A stretch of DNA of 6,612 nt from CAYJAD01 sp964371505 (GCA_964371505.1 CAYJNG010000121.1:1-6612), one strand, 5' to 3'; counted from the first letter of the stretch, positions 1 through 6,490 are shown. Program-made: numbers and translations. The notes: a model not told the origin generated them from the sequence alone.

Positions 1-5
1 ATCCC

Positions 6-785
6 ATGACAAATAGTTCCGAACAAAAGCCCCTAAATACTGCCGCAGATACTGCTGCAGATACTGCCGCAGAAAAAGCGCATGAAAAAGCCGTTTCCAC
101 CATGTTTGGCCGTATTGTTTCTTGGTATGACCTTTTAAATACAGTGCTTTCATGTGGCTTTGATAAGTTATGGCGCCGACGCCTTGTGCGTGAAGTGCGC
201 CTTGGGCCCACGGGCCGCGTGCTGGATTTGGCCGCCGGCACCATGGATTTATCTCTTGCCATACGCAAGCGGTATCCTCAAGCTGTGGTGCCAGCCTTGG
301 ATTTTTGCCCTCCCATGTTGTTGCAGGGGCGTAAAAAATTAAAAGGCGCCAACGCCGATGCCATATGGCCTGTGGCTGCCGATGCCAAGCGCTTACCCCT
401 GCCCGATAATAGTGTAGACTGCATTACCATAGGCTTTGGCATTCGTAATGTATTGCCGCGCCATGAAGCTTTGGCAGAAATGGCACGCGTACTTGTGCCA
501 GGCGGGCGTGTGTGTATTTTAGAATTTGGTTCGGGAAAGAATAAAATTTGGGGCGGTTTTTACAATTATTATTTGCGTAAACTGTTGCCCAAGATAGGTA
601 AGCTTTTCTCAGGTGATGTGAAGGCGTATGAATATTTAGCAGATACCATAATTTCCTTTCCCAGTGCTGTGGAGTTGGAAGAAGAAATGCGCAAAGCAGG
701 TTTTTCTTGTGCTTGGCATATTCCGCTTACTTCTGGCATTGTGTGCATGCATATTGGTGAGAAGAAAAGGGAAGAAGACGCTTAA
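6..785 (+). CDS. menG: Demethylmenaquinone methyltransferase (UbiE/MenG family)
   Basis: This gene encodes a 259-residue class I SAM-dependent methyltransferase that should convert demethylmenaquinone to menaquinone at the inner membrane. UbiE-family marks are MFGRIVSWYDLLN (33-45), the SAM motif LDLAAGTMD (73-81), an acidic residue after the second strand (D99), GFGIRNV (143-149), LVPGGR (163-168), YEYLADTIISFP (208-219) and a C-terminal LTSGIVCMHIG. The SAM loop reads GTM where GTG is usual in UbiE. About 25 residues precede the conserved core and include a TAAD repeat. Only five bases lie upstream, so the ribosome site cannot be judged and a start further upstream is not excluded. An internal ATG at 102 would cut into the conserved core. 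Ubiquinone synthesis is a possible second role in this family, but mqnB nearby argues for menaquinone. The family call is firm; the exact start is less so. Confidence 0.93.
   Translation: MTNSSEQKPLNTAADTAADTAAEKAHEKAVSTMFGRIVSWYDLLNTVLSCGFDKLWRRRLVREVRLGPTGRVLDLAAGTMDLSLAIRKRYPQAVVPALDFCPPMLLQGRKKLKGANADAIWPVAADAKRLPLPDNSVDCITIGFGIRNVLPRHEALAEMARVLVPGGRVCILEFGSGKNKIWGGFYNYYLRKLLPKIGKLFSGDVKAYEYLADTIISFPSAVELEEEMRKAGFSCAWHIPLTSGIVCMHIGEKKREEDA
39..74 (+). repeat. 12-bp tandem repeat, three copies, inside menG
   Basis: The unit ACTGCCGCAGAT occurs three times head to tail. Copy two has one substitution (CTGCTG), and copy three ends in AA instead of AT. It encodes TAAD-TAAD-TAAE in the poorly conserved N-terminal extension. 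The unit length is a multiple of three, so gain or loss of a copy would keep the frame. Confidence 0.85.
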
Positions 786-794
786 GGCTGCATT

Positions 795-992
795 TTAGCT
801 TGTGGCTAGCCATACAAGGCCAAGACCAAGAGCCATGGCCACAAAGCCCATGCCACGTAGTTGAGAGGCTGGGGCAGTGGCTAAAGAGAGCAAAAAATTG
901 CGCATGGCCTGCGGGAAAAGTATCCACGGTAAGGATTCAAAAACAAAAGCAAGGCCTACGGCAGCCAAAAAAAGTGTGGTGTCAAAATTCAT
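795..992 (-). CDS. Small DUF2065 (YjeT-like) inner-membrane protein
   Basis: This 65-residue protein resembles DUF2065, the family of E. coli YjeT. It has a hydrophobic helix at about residues 6-24 containing the family-like FESLPWILFP segment. A short polar stretch with a conserved-looking QLRGMG follows, then a second helix at about 46-63 (FVAMALGLGLVWLA). No signal peptidase site is evident, so it is probably a two-helix integral membrane protein. Its function is unknown. It is the only minus-strand gene here, converging on menG with 9 bases between stop codons and diverging from mqnB. The start at 992 fits the family N-terminus, but no good Shine-Dalgarno is visible; the leader there is a palindrome (AGCTTAAGCT). 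The opposite-strand frame over the same bases has no recognisable protein. I am fairly confident it is real. Confidence 0.8.
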   Translation of the reverse strand: MNFDTTLFLAAVGLAFVFESLPWILFPQAMRNFLLSLATAPASQLRGMGFVAMALGLGLVWLATS

Positions 993-1002
993 AGCTTAAG
1001 CT
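993..1002. repeat. 10-bp palindrome abutting the DUF2065 start codon
   Basis: AGCTTAAGCT is self-complementary and touches the start codon of the minus-strand DUF2065 gene, in the place where a ribosome binding site would be expected. It may have no function; a short stem there could also lower translation. Confidence 0.4.
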
Positions 1003-1013
1003 TAAAGATTTTG

Positions 1014-1031
1014 TTTACTTTGTAAAGTAAA
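1014..1031. promoter_or_regulatory. Palindromic candidate operator between DUF2065 and mqnB
   Basis: TTTACTTT, two bases (GT), then AAAGTAAA form perfect 8-bp arms in the divergent spacer, 22 bases upstream of the DUF2065 start and about 200 bases upstream of mqnB. The size and symmetry suit a dimeric regulator. It does not match the FNR or CRP consensus as I know them. It overlaps a weak promoter-like pair (next entry). Confidence 0.45.
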
Positions 1032-1049
1032 GTTTTTTATTAGTAAAAT
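1020..1049 (+). promoter_or_regulatory. mqnB: Weak candidate promoter for mqnB
   Basis: TTGTAA (1020-1025) and TAAAAT (1044-1049) are 18 bases apart and resemble the -35 and -10 elements of a sigma-70 promoter. The -35 overlaps the palindrome, so a bound regulator could block it. It would give an untranslated leader of about 175 bases. A second weak option is TTGCAT (1136-1141) with CATAAT (1159-1164), spaced 17, which would give a shorter leader. Neither is strong. Between them lies a small hairpin (TAAAAC, TCG loop, GTTTTA; 1107-1121). I see no gene in 993-1230. Confidence 0.25.
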
Positions 1050-1230
1050 AGAGCATTTAAGTGCATAATGGTGTAGGGGGAATTTGCCGGAACTTTTTTC
1101 CAAGTGTAAAACTCGGTTTTATAAGAGAGTTCTTCTTGCATTTAGGGGCATTTCTTCGCATAATGCAGGGCGCCGCACTTGACGGTGCGTTTGCAAAGCC
1201 TTTTCGAAATTTTAACTGTGCGAGGCTTTC

Positions 1231-1938
1231 ATGCATTTACTTTTTGTTCTTGCCACCCGCGAAGAATGGTCCGCGGCAAAACCAAGTTATACTCAGGATT
1301 TGCCAAAAAACTTTCCTGAGCAAGAAATACAGCTTTTTACTGATCAGCACGAACGTACCAACGGCGTGCTTATCACTGGTGTGGGGCCGCTTAACGCTGC
1401 ATTGGCGCTGGGTAAGTCGCTCTCTGCCATTAAAAAGCAGACTATTGTTGTGAATATGGGCTTAGCAGGGTCTTTTGATTTGGAAAAAGCCCCCTTGTGT
1501 AGCCATTGGCGCATTACCAAGGAAGTGTACCCCGAATATGGCCTTGTTACCGAAGATAGGGTAGATGCGCAGGCCTTGGGTTTTCCGCAGTGGCGAACGC
1601 CAGACCGTGAAGTTTGGGACTCTATTAAATTGCCCGAGCTGTTGCAGTTAAATGCTTTGTTGCGTCATTGCCCCTTAGAGGGTACTGCTACGGCCATGAC
1701 GGTGGCAGGGGTAACATGTTGCCCGCAGCGTGCAGCGCGTTTGGCTTCTCCATATAGCGAAACTTTGCTTGAGAATATGGAAGGCTTTTCACTGGCTTTG
1801 GCTTGTGAACGATATAATGTGCCTTTTTTAGAAATACGTACAGTTTCCAATCTTGTGGGAACTCGCGAGCCGGAATACCGTGCCTTTAGTAAGGCACTTG
1901 CCGCCATGCGGCCTGTTGTGGAACATCTGTTGTCATAA
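1231..1938 (+). CDS. mqnB: Futalosine hydrolase (MqnB)
   Basis: This 235-residue nucleosidase-fold protein should split futalosine into hypoxanthine and dehypoxanthine futalosine, a cytoplasmic step of the futalosine route to menaquinone. The family pattern runs throughout: an early ATREE (8-12) that can supply the acidic catalytic residue, GVGPLNAA (50-57), NMGLAGSFD (75-83), ENMEGF (181-186) in the ribose-binding segment, and EIRTVSNLVGTRE (201-213). The SN pair in that last motif replaces the SD of methylthioadenosine nucleosidases and favours futalosine hydrolase. Length is normal for the family. GAGG at 1222-1225, five bases before the ATG, supports this start. The polyprenyl diphosphate synthase gene follows after 13 bases, so the two are probably cotranscribed. 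A broader nucleosidase accepting related substrates is the main alternative. Confidence 0.9.
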   Translation: MHLLFVLATREEWSAAKPSYTQDLPKNFPEQEIQLFTDQHERTNGVLITGVGPLNAALALGKSLSAIKKQTIVVNMGLAGSFDLEKAPLCSHWRITKEVYPEYGLVTEDRVDAQALGFPQWRTPDREVWDSIKLPELLQLNALLRHCPLEGTATAMTVAGVTCCPQRAARLASPYSETLLENMEGFSLALACERYNVPFLEIRTVSNLVGTREPEYRAFSKALAAMRPVVEHLLS

Positions 1939-1951
1939 AAGTGGAAAAAAG

Positions 1952-2929
1952 ATGGAAGAGTTAAAAGAGCGTTTACTTGATGAGTTGCCTAGCATAGAGG
2001 AAGCCCTTGAAAAAGCCACGACTTCTTTACCGAAGTCGGTGCAACCTATAGCTACACATATTTTTGACGCCGGTGGCAAGCGTTTACGCCCTTTTTTAAC
2101 AGTGCTCGTGGCGAGGCTTTTAGGCTATACCCATGATGATATTTACGACATTGCCGTAAGCATGGAGATGCTGCATGCGGCCACGTTATTGCACGATGAC
2201 GTGTTAGATGATGCCGAATCCCGCCGAGGCAGTCCGGCAGCGCATACGGTGTTTGATACCACATCCACCATTTTAGCCGGTGATGCTTTGCTTGCTGCAG
2301 CTAATCTTTTGGTGGCAGAATACGGTGATGTGCGTTTGTGTCGCTGTTTTTCGCAGGCCACCATGCAAACAGCCGCAGGGGAAATATTAGAAATTGCGCA
2401 TTTGCGCCGTCTTGACCAGCCCGAAAACACGTATGAAGAAGTTGTTTTAGGTAAAACAGCGTGGCTGTTGCGTGCATCTTGCATTATGGGCGCCTTACGC
2501 GCTGGGGCCACTGAGGCAGAAATTGCTGCTGTGGGTACCTATGGTGAGGAGCTTGGCATGGCCTTTCAAATGGTGGACGATGCGCTGGACTTTGCCCCTG
2601 AAGAGGTGACAGGAAAACCTTCGGGCGGAGATTTGTGCGAAGGAAAGTTGACACCGCCCATTCGACTGTATAGAGAATCCTTACGCGCTGAGGATAAAGA
2701 AAAATTTGATACAGCTTTTAGCGCAGGTACTTTTTCTGCTGCAGAAGCTGCACGTATAGGTGAAGAAATTTGCCGCCTTGGTTTTGATGCACAAACACGC
2801 CAAAAGGCTGGTGAGGCTCTACAAAGGGCTAAGCAAGCTTTGGATACGTTGCCAAGCCAATATTTAGGTAAGGTTGAGCGTGATTTGCTTTTACAAATGG
2901 CAGATTACGTACAAAAGAGACAAAAATAG
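1952..2929 (+). CDS. Long-chain polyprenyl diphosphate synthase (menaquinone side chain)
   Basis: This 325-residue trans-prenyltransferase should condense isopentenyl diphosphate onto allylic diphosphates to make the isoprenoid tail of menaquinone. Seen in order: GGKRLRP (41-47), the first aspartate-rich motif HDDVLDD (81-87) followed by RRG, GKTAWLLRAS, and FQMVDDALD (205-213) with the second aspartate-rich motif. Alanine at the fifth residue before the first motif (A77), rather than a bulky aromatic residue, fits the long-chain (IspB/HepT-type) enzymes. The exact chain length cannot be read from sequence, so I give no symbol. The frame is open upstream to 1853, but that part overlaps mqnB and looks nothing like the family. 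The ATG at 1952 follows a weak GTGGA (1941-1945) and begins the family-like N-terminus. It lies 13 bases after mqnB. Confidence 0.92.
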   Translation: MEELKERLLDELPSIEEALEKATTSLPKSVQPIATHIFDAGGKRLRPFLTVLVARLLGYTHDDIYDIAVSMEMLHAATLLHDDVLDDAESRRGSPAAHTVFDTTSTILAGDALLAAANLLVAEYGDVRLCRCFSQATMQTAAGEILEIAHLRRLDQPENTYEEVVLGKTAWLLRASCIMGALRAGATEAEIAAVGTYGEELGMAFQMVDDALDFAPEEVTGKPSGGDLCEGKLTPPIRLYRESLRAEDKEKFDTAFSAGTFSAAEAARIGEEICRLGFDAQTRQKAGEALQRAKQALDTLPSQYLGKVERDLLLQMADYVQKRQK

Positions 2930-2933
2930 TAGC

Positions 2934-2953
2934 GTAATTTCACAGGAAATTAC
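2934..2953. repeat. Perfect 8-bp inverted repeat after the prenyl synthase gene
   Basis: GTAATTTC and GAAATTAC enclose the tetraloop ACAG, beginning four bases past the stop codon at 2929. The stem is AT-rich with no T run after it, so it is a poor intrinsic terminator. It could protect the 3' end of the mRNA or be a protein-binding site. Confidence 0.5.
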
Positions 2954-2956
2954 CAT

Positions 2957-2978
2957 GTTGGCTGTTATGGCAGCCAAC
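2957..2978. repeat. Perfect 8-bp GC-rich stem-loop between the prenyl synthase gene and purL
   Basis: GTTGGCTG and CAGCCAAC enclose TTATGG. No T run follows, so classical rho-independent termination is not supported in either direction. The left arm's TTGGC could also pair with GCCAA at 2983-2987, giving two mutually exclusive stems. The hairpin sits three bases after the previous one. Confidence 0.5.
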
Positions 2979-3037
2979 CATTGCCAAGGCATAAATGTAT
3001 TTTGCGTATATTTAAGAACAAGGCATGGCTTTAAGAA

Positions 3038-3058
3038 GTTAACATGTATCATGTTAAC
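3038..3058. promoter_or_regulatory. purL: Candidate operator: 9-bp perfect inverted repeat before purL
   Basis: GTTAACATG and CATGTTAAC enclose TAT, ending 28 bases before the purL ATG. The 21-bp symmetry and closeness to the gene suggest a dimeric repressor or activator site. TATCAT (3047-3052) and TTAACA (3039-3044), which resemble -10 and -35 hexamers, lie within it, but neither has a well-spaced partner. Which regulator would bind is not evident; it does not look like the enterobacterial PurR box. Confidence 0.5.
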
Positions 3059-3076
3059 GTAACATACCATATTGAC

Positions 3077-3080
3077 GGAG
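3077..3080 (+). promoter_or_regulatory. purL: Ribosome binding site fixing the purL start
   Basis: GGAG ends six bases before the ATG at 3087. It decides against the in-frame TTG at 3072, which lies upstream of this site. Confidence 0.8.
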
Positions 3081-3086
3081 TATTTC

Positions 3087-6086
3087 ATGCTACATCGCAT
3101 AGAAGTAGGTTTACACCCACATATTGAGGACACCATTGGTAAAAAAACGGCAAGTCATATTGCCAAGGCCTTGCATATTCCTTTGCAAGCGGTGCGCCAA
3201 TTAAAAGTTTTTACCGTGGACGGGCTCACGTCTGCTGAGGTGCAAAGCCTTATGGATGAAGGCGTGTGGCATGACCGTGTCATGCAAGCTGCAAGCAGCA
3301 CTCCCCTTGCCATGCAACCTTTTGAGGCTGATTTTATTTTAGAAGTGGGCTTTCGCCCCGGCGTGACGGACAATGAAGCCCGCACTGCTCGTGATACTGC
3401 CGCCATGGTTTTACGTAAGAGCCGTGAATCATTAAGCGTATATACAGCCATTCAATACCGTTTTTTAAGTGCGCCTGAAGCCCCCTTAACCTTGGCTGTG
3501 GTAGAAAACATTGCTAAAGATTTACTATGCAATGAGCTTATTCAGCGTTACCGCATTAAGAGCCGCACCGAGTGGGCCGCCGCTGCCGGATTTGAGCCAC
3601 AAGCGGCTCAAGTGACCGGCGCTGCCAGTGATGAAGTGGGTTCCTTTACCCTTTCTGCCATGAGCGATGATGCCATGATGCAAGTAAGCCGTGAAAACAC
3701 CTTGGCTTTGAATCTTGAAGAGATGCAAACCATTCGTGACTACTTCCAACAGCCAGATGTGAAGGCAGACCGCGCCGCCTTGGGCTTGCCTGCTGATCCC
3801 ACCGATGCTGAGTTAGAAGTGCTCGCGCAAACATGGTCTGAGCATTGTAAGCATAAAATTTTAGCTTCACGTATTCAGTACACCAATACAGAAACCGGTG
3901 CTGTGGAAGATGTGGATAATCTTTACAAAACCTGCATTCGTGATACTACGGCTAATATTCGTAAGCGCCTTGGCGAAAATGATTTTTGCCGCTCGGTATT
4001 TAAAGACAATGCCGGCGTTGTTTCCTTTATTGGCGCTTATGATGCGTGCATTAAAGTGGAAACGCACAATAGCCCTTCTGCTCTTGACCCTTACGGCGGT
4101 GCCCTTACAGGTATTGTGGGCGTAAACCGTGACCCCATGGGCACAGGCATGGGCGCTGAATTGGTATGTAATACCGACGTATTTTGCTTTGCCTCTCCTT
4201 TCCACAAGGAAGAGCTTCCTCCGCGCTTATTGCACCCACGCCGTGTTTTAGAAGGTGTGCGTGAAGGTGTAGAGCATGGTGGTAATAAATCTGGCGTACC
4301 CACGGTGAACGGCTCTCTTGTTTTTGATGAGCGCTTCCTTGGTAAGCCCTTAGTATATTGCGGCACTGTGGGCATTATCCCCACTCAAGTGGCAGGCAAA
4401 CCTGGCTATGAAAAGAAAGCTCAAGTGGGTGATATTATTGTTATGGCCGGTGGCCGCATCGGTAAGGACGGCATTCACGGAGCGACCTTCTCCTCCGAAG
4501 AGTTACACGAAGGCTCCCCAGCCACAGCGGTACAAATTGGTGACCCCATTACCCAGCGCAAAATGTACGATTGCATCATGCGTGCTCGTGATATGGGCTT
4601 GTATAATGCCATTACCGATAACGGCGCTGGCGGCCTTTCCTCTTCTGTGGGTGAAATGGCGGAAGATACCGGTGGCTGTATTTTAGATTTATCTAAAGCT
4701 CCTTTAAAGTATGATGGTTTACGCCCTTGGGAAATTCTTATTTCTGAAGCTCAAGAGCGCATGACCCTTTCCATACCGCCAGAAAAATTAGACGCCTTCC
4801 TTGAGCTTGCGCGTGAAATGGATGTGGAAGCTACGCCTCTAGGAACGTATACCGATTCCGGCTATTTCCACATTGTGTACGGCGATAAAATTGTGGCGCA
4901 CTTGAGCATGGACTTTATGCATGACGGCGTGCCTCAATTACAATTAAACGCCCGTTGGGTGGCACCTGAGCATGCAGATACACGCATTGACATGCCTGTA
5001 GCGCAAACAGGTTCTTTCCTTAAAACCATGCTTGGGCGCTTGAATATTTGTTCCAAAGAATACATCATTCGCCAATACGACCATGAAGTGCGCGGTGGTT
5101 CTGCCATTAAGCCTTTGGTGGGTGTAAAGCGTGATGGCCCCTCCGATGCAGGCGTTATTCGCCCTGTACTTGAGTCTGACGCAGGGCTTGTTATTGCCCA
5201 CGGCATTTGCCCCAAGTTCAGTGATTATGACACCTACTGGATGACAGCCAACGCCATGGACGAAGCCATTCGTAATGCTGTGGCTGTGGGTGCTGACCCC
5301 GACCGCATGGCAGGCCTTGATAACTTCTGCTGGTGCGACCCTGTACAATCAGAAAAAACCCCTGATGGTGAGTATAAGCTTGCACAGCTTGTGCGCGCTT
5401 GTAAGGCTTTATCGCAATTTGCTTTGGCCTATGGTGTACCGTGCGTGTCCGGTAAGGACTCCATGAAGAACGATTACACCGGCGGCGGTGAGAAAATTTC
5501 CATTCCGCCCACCTTGCTCTTCACTGTTATGGGTGTCATTGAAAGTGTGCTGCGCACACAAACTTCTGACTTTAAGCAAGCCGGTGACTATATTTATATT
5601 GTGGGTGGAACACGCCGTGAAATGGCGGGTTCTGAAGTGGCACAAGAGCTTAATGTTTCTTGTAATACAGTGCCCCATGTGGATGCCGGTGCAGCGCTAG
5701 CTTCTTATCGCTCCTTGCATCGTGCCATTTACAATCGCTATGTTTCTGCTTGTCATGACCTTTCTGACGGTGGTTTAGCCGTAGCCTTGGCTGAGATGTG
5801 CATTGGTGGTCGTTTGGGTGCTGAGGTGGATGTTCAAGCTATGCCTGTGCTTGAAGATATGACCACCACAGAATTGCTATACAGCGAATCTGCCAGTCGT
5901 TTGCTTGTGTCTGTTGCGCCTGATAAGGCTAAAGCTTTTGAAGCTGAAATGAAGGGCAGCATTTGCGCACGTATTGGTGTAGTTACTGATGATGTGACAC
6001 TTACCATGAAGAGTGGTGATGTGGTGCTTTGTGCTGAGCCTGTGCGTGAGCTTGTTACGGCATTTAAGGCTACTTTGGATTGGTAG
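3087..6086 (+). CDS. purL: Phosphoribosylformylglycinamidine synthase, PurS-PurL type without glutaminase
   Basis: This 999-residue cytoplasmic enzyme should make formylglycinamidine ribonucleotide (FGAM) from FGAR, ATP and ammonia in purine synthesis. Residues 1-70 and about 80-160 look like two PurS-type modules; the second ends LLCNELIQRYRI, close to the PurS C-terminus. The PurL core follows with TWSEHCKHK (249-257), KVETHNSPSA (323-332), DNGAGGLSSS (511-520), then the second half with GADPDRMAGLDN (735-746), SGKDSMK (788-794) and CHDLSDGG (889-896). The protein stops where the large proteobacterial PurL (about 1300 residues) would continue into a glutamine amidotransferase, and no such Cys-His-Glu domain is present. 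Ammonia should therefore come from a separate PurQ encoded elsewhere. The frame is intact, and a terminator lies about 40 bases past the stop. The function is secure; the PurS-like reading of the N-terminus is inferred. Confidence 0.95.
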   Translation: MLHRIEVGLHPHIEDTIGKKTASHIAKALHIPLQAVRQLKVFTVDGLTSAEVQSLMDEGVWHDRVMQAASSTPLAMQPFEADFILEVGFRPGVTDNEARTARDTAAMVLRKSRESLSVYTAIQYRFLSAPEAPLTLAVVENIAKDLLCNELIQRYRIKSRTEWAAAAGFEPQAAQVTGAASDEVGSFTLSAMSDDAMMQVSRENTLALNLEEMQTIRDYFQQPDVKADRAALGLPADPTDAELEVLAQTWSEHCKHKILASRIQYTNTETGAVEDVDNLYKTCIRDTTANIRKRLGENDFCRSVFKDNAGVVSFIGAYDACIKVETHNSPSALDPYGGALTGIVGVNRDPMGTGMGAELVCNTDVFCFASPFHKEELPPRLLHPRRVLEGVREGVEHGGNKSGVPTVNGSLVFDERFLGKPLVYCGTVGIIPTQVAGKPGYEKKAQVGDIIVMAGGRIGKDGIHGATFSSEELHEGSPATAVQIGDPITQRKMYDCIMRARDMGLYNAITDNGAGGLSSSVGEMAEDTGGCILDLSKAPLKYDGLRPWEILISEAQERMTLSIPPEKLDAFLELAREMDVEATPLGTYTDSGYFHIVYGDKIVAHLSMDFMHDGVPQLQLNARWVAPEHADTRIDMPVAQTGSFLKTMLGRLNICSKEYIIRQYDHEVRGGSAIKPLVGVKRDGPSDAGVIRPVLESDAGLVIAHGICPKFSDYDTYWMTANAMDEAIRNAVAVGADPDRMAGLDNFCWCDPVQSEKTPDGEYKLAQLVRACKALSQFALAYGVPCVSGKDSMKNDYTGGGEKISIPPTLLFTVMGVIESVLRTQTSDFKQAGDYIYIVGGTRREMAGSEVAQELNVSCNTVPHVDAGAALASYRSLHRAIYNRYVSACHDLSDGGLAVALAEMCIGGRLGAEVDVQAMPVLEDMTTTELLYSESASRLLVSVAPDKAKAFEAEMKGSICARIGVVTDDVTLTMKSGDVVLCAEPVRELVTAFKATLDW

Positions 6087-6124
6087 TGGTTCTATTGATT
6101 TAGAATTATAGAAATATACTATAT

Positions 6125-6159
6125 AAGGCGCGATGGGGTTTCCTATCGCGTCTTTTTTT
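6125..6159 (+). terminator. purL: Intrinsic terminator of purL
   Basis: GGCGCGAT (6127-6134) pairs with ATCGCGTC (6145-6152), with one G-T pair. Two flanking A-T pairs extend the stem, and a seven-T run follows directly (6153-6159). The loop GGGGTTTCCT can form a short inner GG/CC stem. It begins 38 bases after the purL stop and closes that transcription unit. Confidence 0.9.
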
Positions 6160-6175
6160 GTGTGTTATGTAGGAT

Positions 6176-6198
6176 GGGGGGGAGGGGGATGGCTGGGG
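6176..6198 (+). other. G-run cluster, possible G-quadruplex
   Basis: Runs of seven, five, two and four G lie within 23 bases, separated by A, AT and CT. Splitting the first run gives four G-tracts of three or more with short loops, the usual quadruplex pattern. It starts 16 bases after the T run of the purL terminator. Confidence 0.4.
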
Positions 6199-6242
6199 AA
6201 GTATTGTACGTGAACTTTTGTGCACTTTATCCAAAATTTCCC

Positions 6243-6340
6243 TTTTGCACGCTCGCGGCATCATCGGCGTAAAATTGAACGCGCGTACTTAAGTACGCTC
6301 TGCCTTCAATTTTACGCCGCTTTTTTGCGAGCGCACAAAA
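6243..6340. repeat. Large nested stem-loop with terminator-like 3' side
   Basis: Three layers share one centre. The outer arms 6243-6256 (TTTTGCACGCTCGC) and 6327-6340 (GCGAGCGCACAAAA) match at 12 of 14 positions. The middle arms 6265-6279 (CGGCGTAAAATTGAA) and 6305-6319 are perfect over 15 bases. Inside them GCGTACTTAAGTACGC (6283-6298) is a perfect 16-base palindrome. On the plus strand the middle stem is followed by C and six T (6321-6326), so it could end transcription. A further TTTTGTGC (6216-6223) can pair exactly with GCACAAAA (6333-6340). Confidence 0.8.
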
Positions 6341-6376
6341 TCTTAAAATTTAAATAAATTCCCCAAAAACCAACCA

Positions 6377-6448
6377 GTGGCGCTTTTGTTATAAAAAGAT
6401 TGCGGTGGCATTTTCTTTGTGCCGTGTAAGCGGAGACAAAAGCGCCAC
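6377..6448. repeat. 13-bp perfect inverted repeat, 46-base loop
   Basis: GTGGCGCTTTTGT (6377-6389) and ACAAAAGCGCCAC (6436-6448) are exact complements. The loop contains a small stem, GGCA (6407-6410) with TGCC (6420-6423). No transposase or target duplication is visible, so I do not call it a mobile element. Confidence 0.75.
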
Positions 6449-6490
6449 AGATTTGAAGTGACCCCCCGCGCATCGCTTACGCTCTGCGCA

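Noticed and set aside
800..994. 64-codon plus-strand frame opposite the DUF2065 gene
   Set aside because: It mirrors the minus-strand gene; its peptide is rich in Gln, Lys and Trp and shows no family pattern, while the minus strand gives a clear two-helix DUF2065 protein.
1061..1453. 130-codon plus-strand frame overlapping the start of mqnB
   Set aside because: More than half lies over mqnB in another frame. The first half covers the control region and resembles no protein I know.
1853..1951. Upstream extension of the prenyl synthase frame
   Set aside because: These 33 codons overlap mqnB out of frame and do not look like the family; the ATG at 1952 gives the expected N-terminus.
2957..2978. 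Intrinsic terminator of the mqnB operon
   Set aside because: The stem is good but no T run follows on either strand.
3072..3086. TTG start five codons upstream of purL
   Set aside because: The Shine-Dalgarno GGAG lies at 3077-3080, downstream of this TTG and correctly spaced for the ATG at 3087.
6189..6272. 27-codon frame preceded by GGAGG
   Set aside because: The apparent ribosome site is part of the G-run cluster, the frame ends inside the large stem-loop, and the peptide is short and unrecognised.
6377..6448. Miniature transposable element (MITE)
   Set aside because: The inverted ends are perfect, but no flanking target duplication, transposase or known insertion-sequence end is visible.
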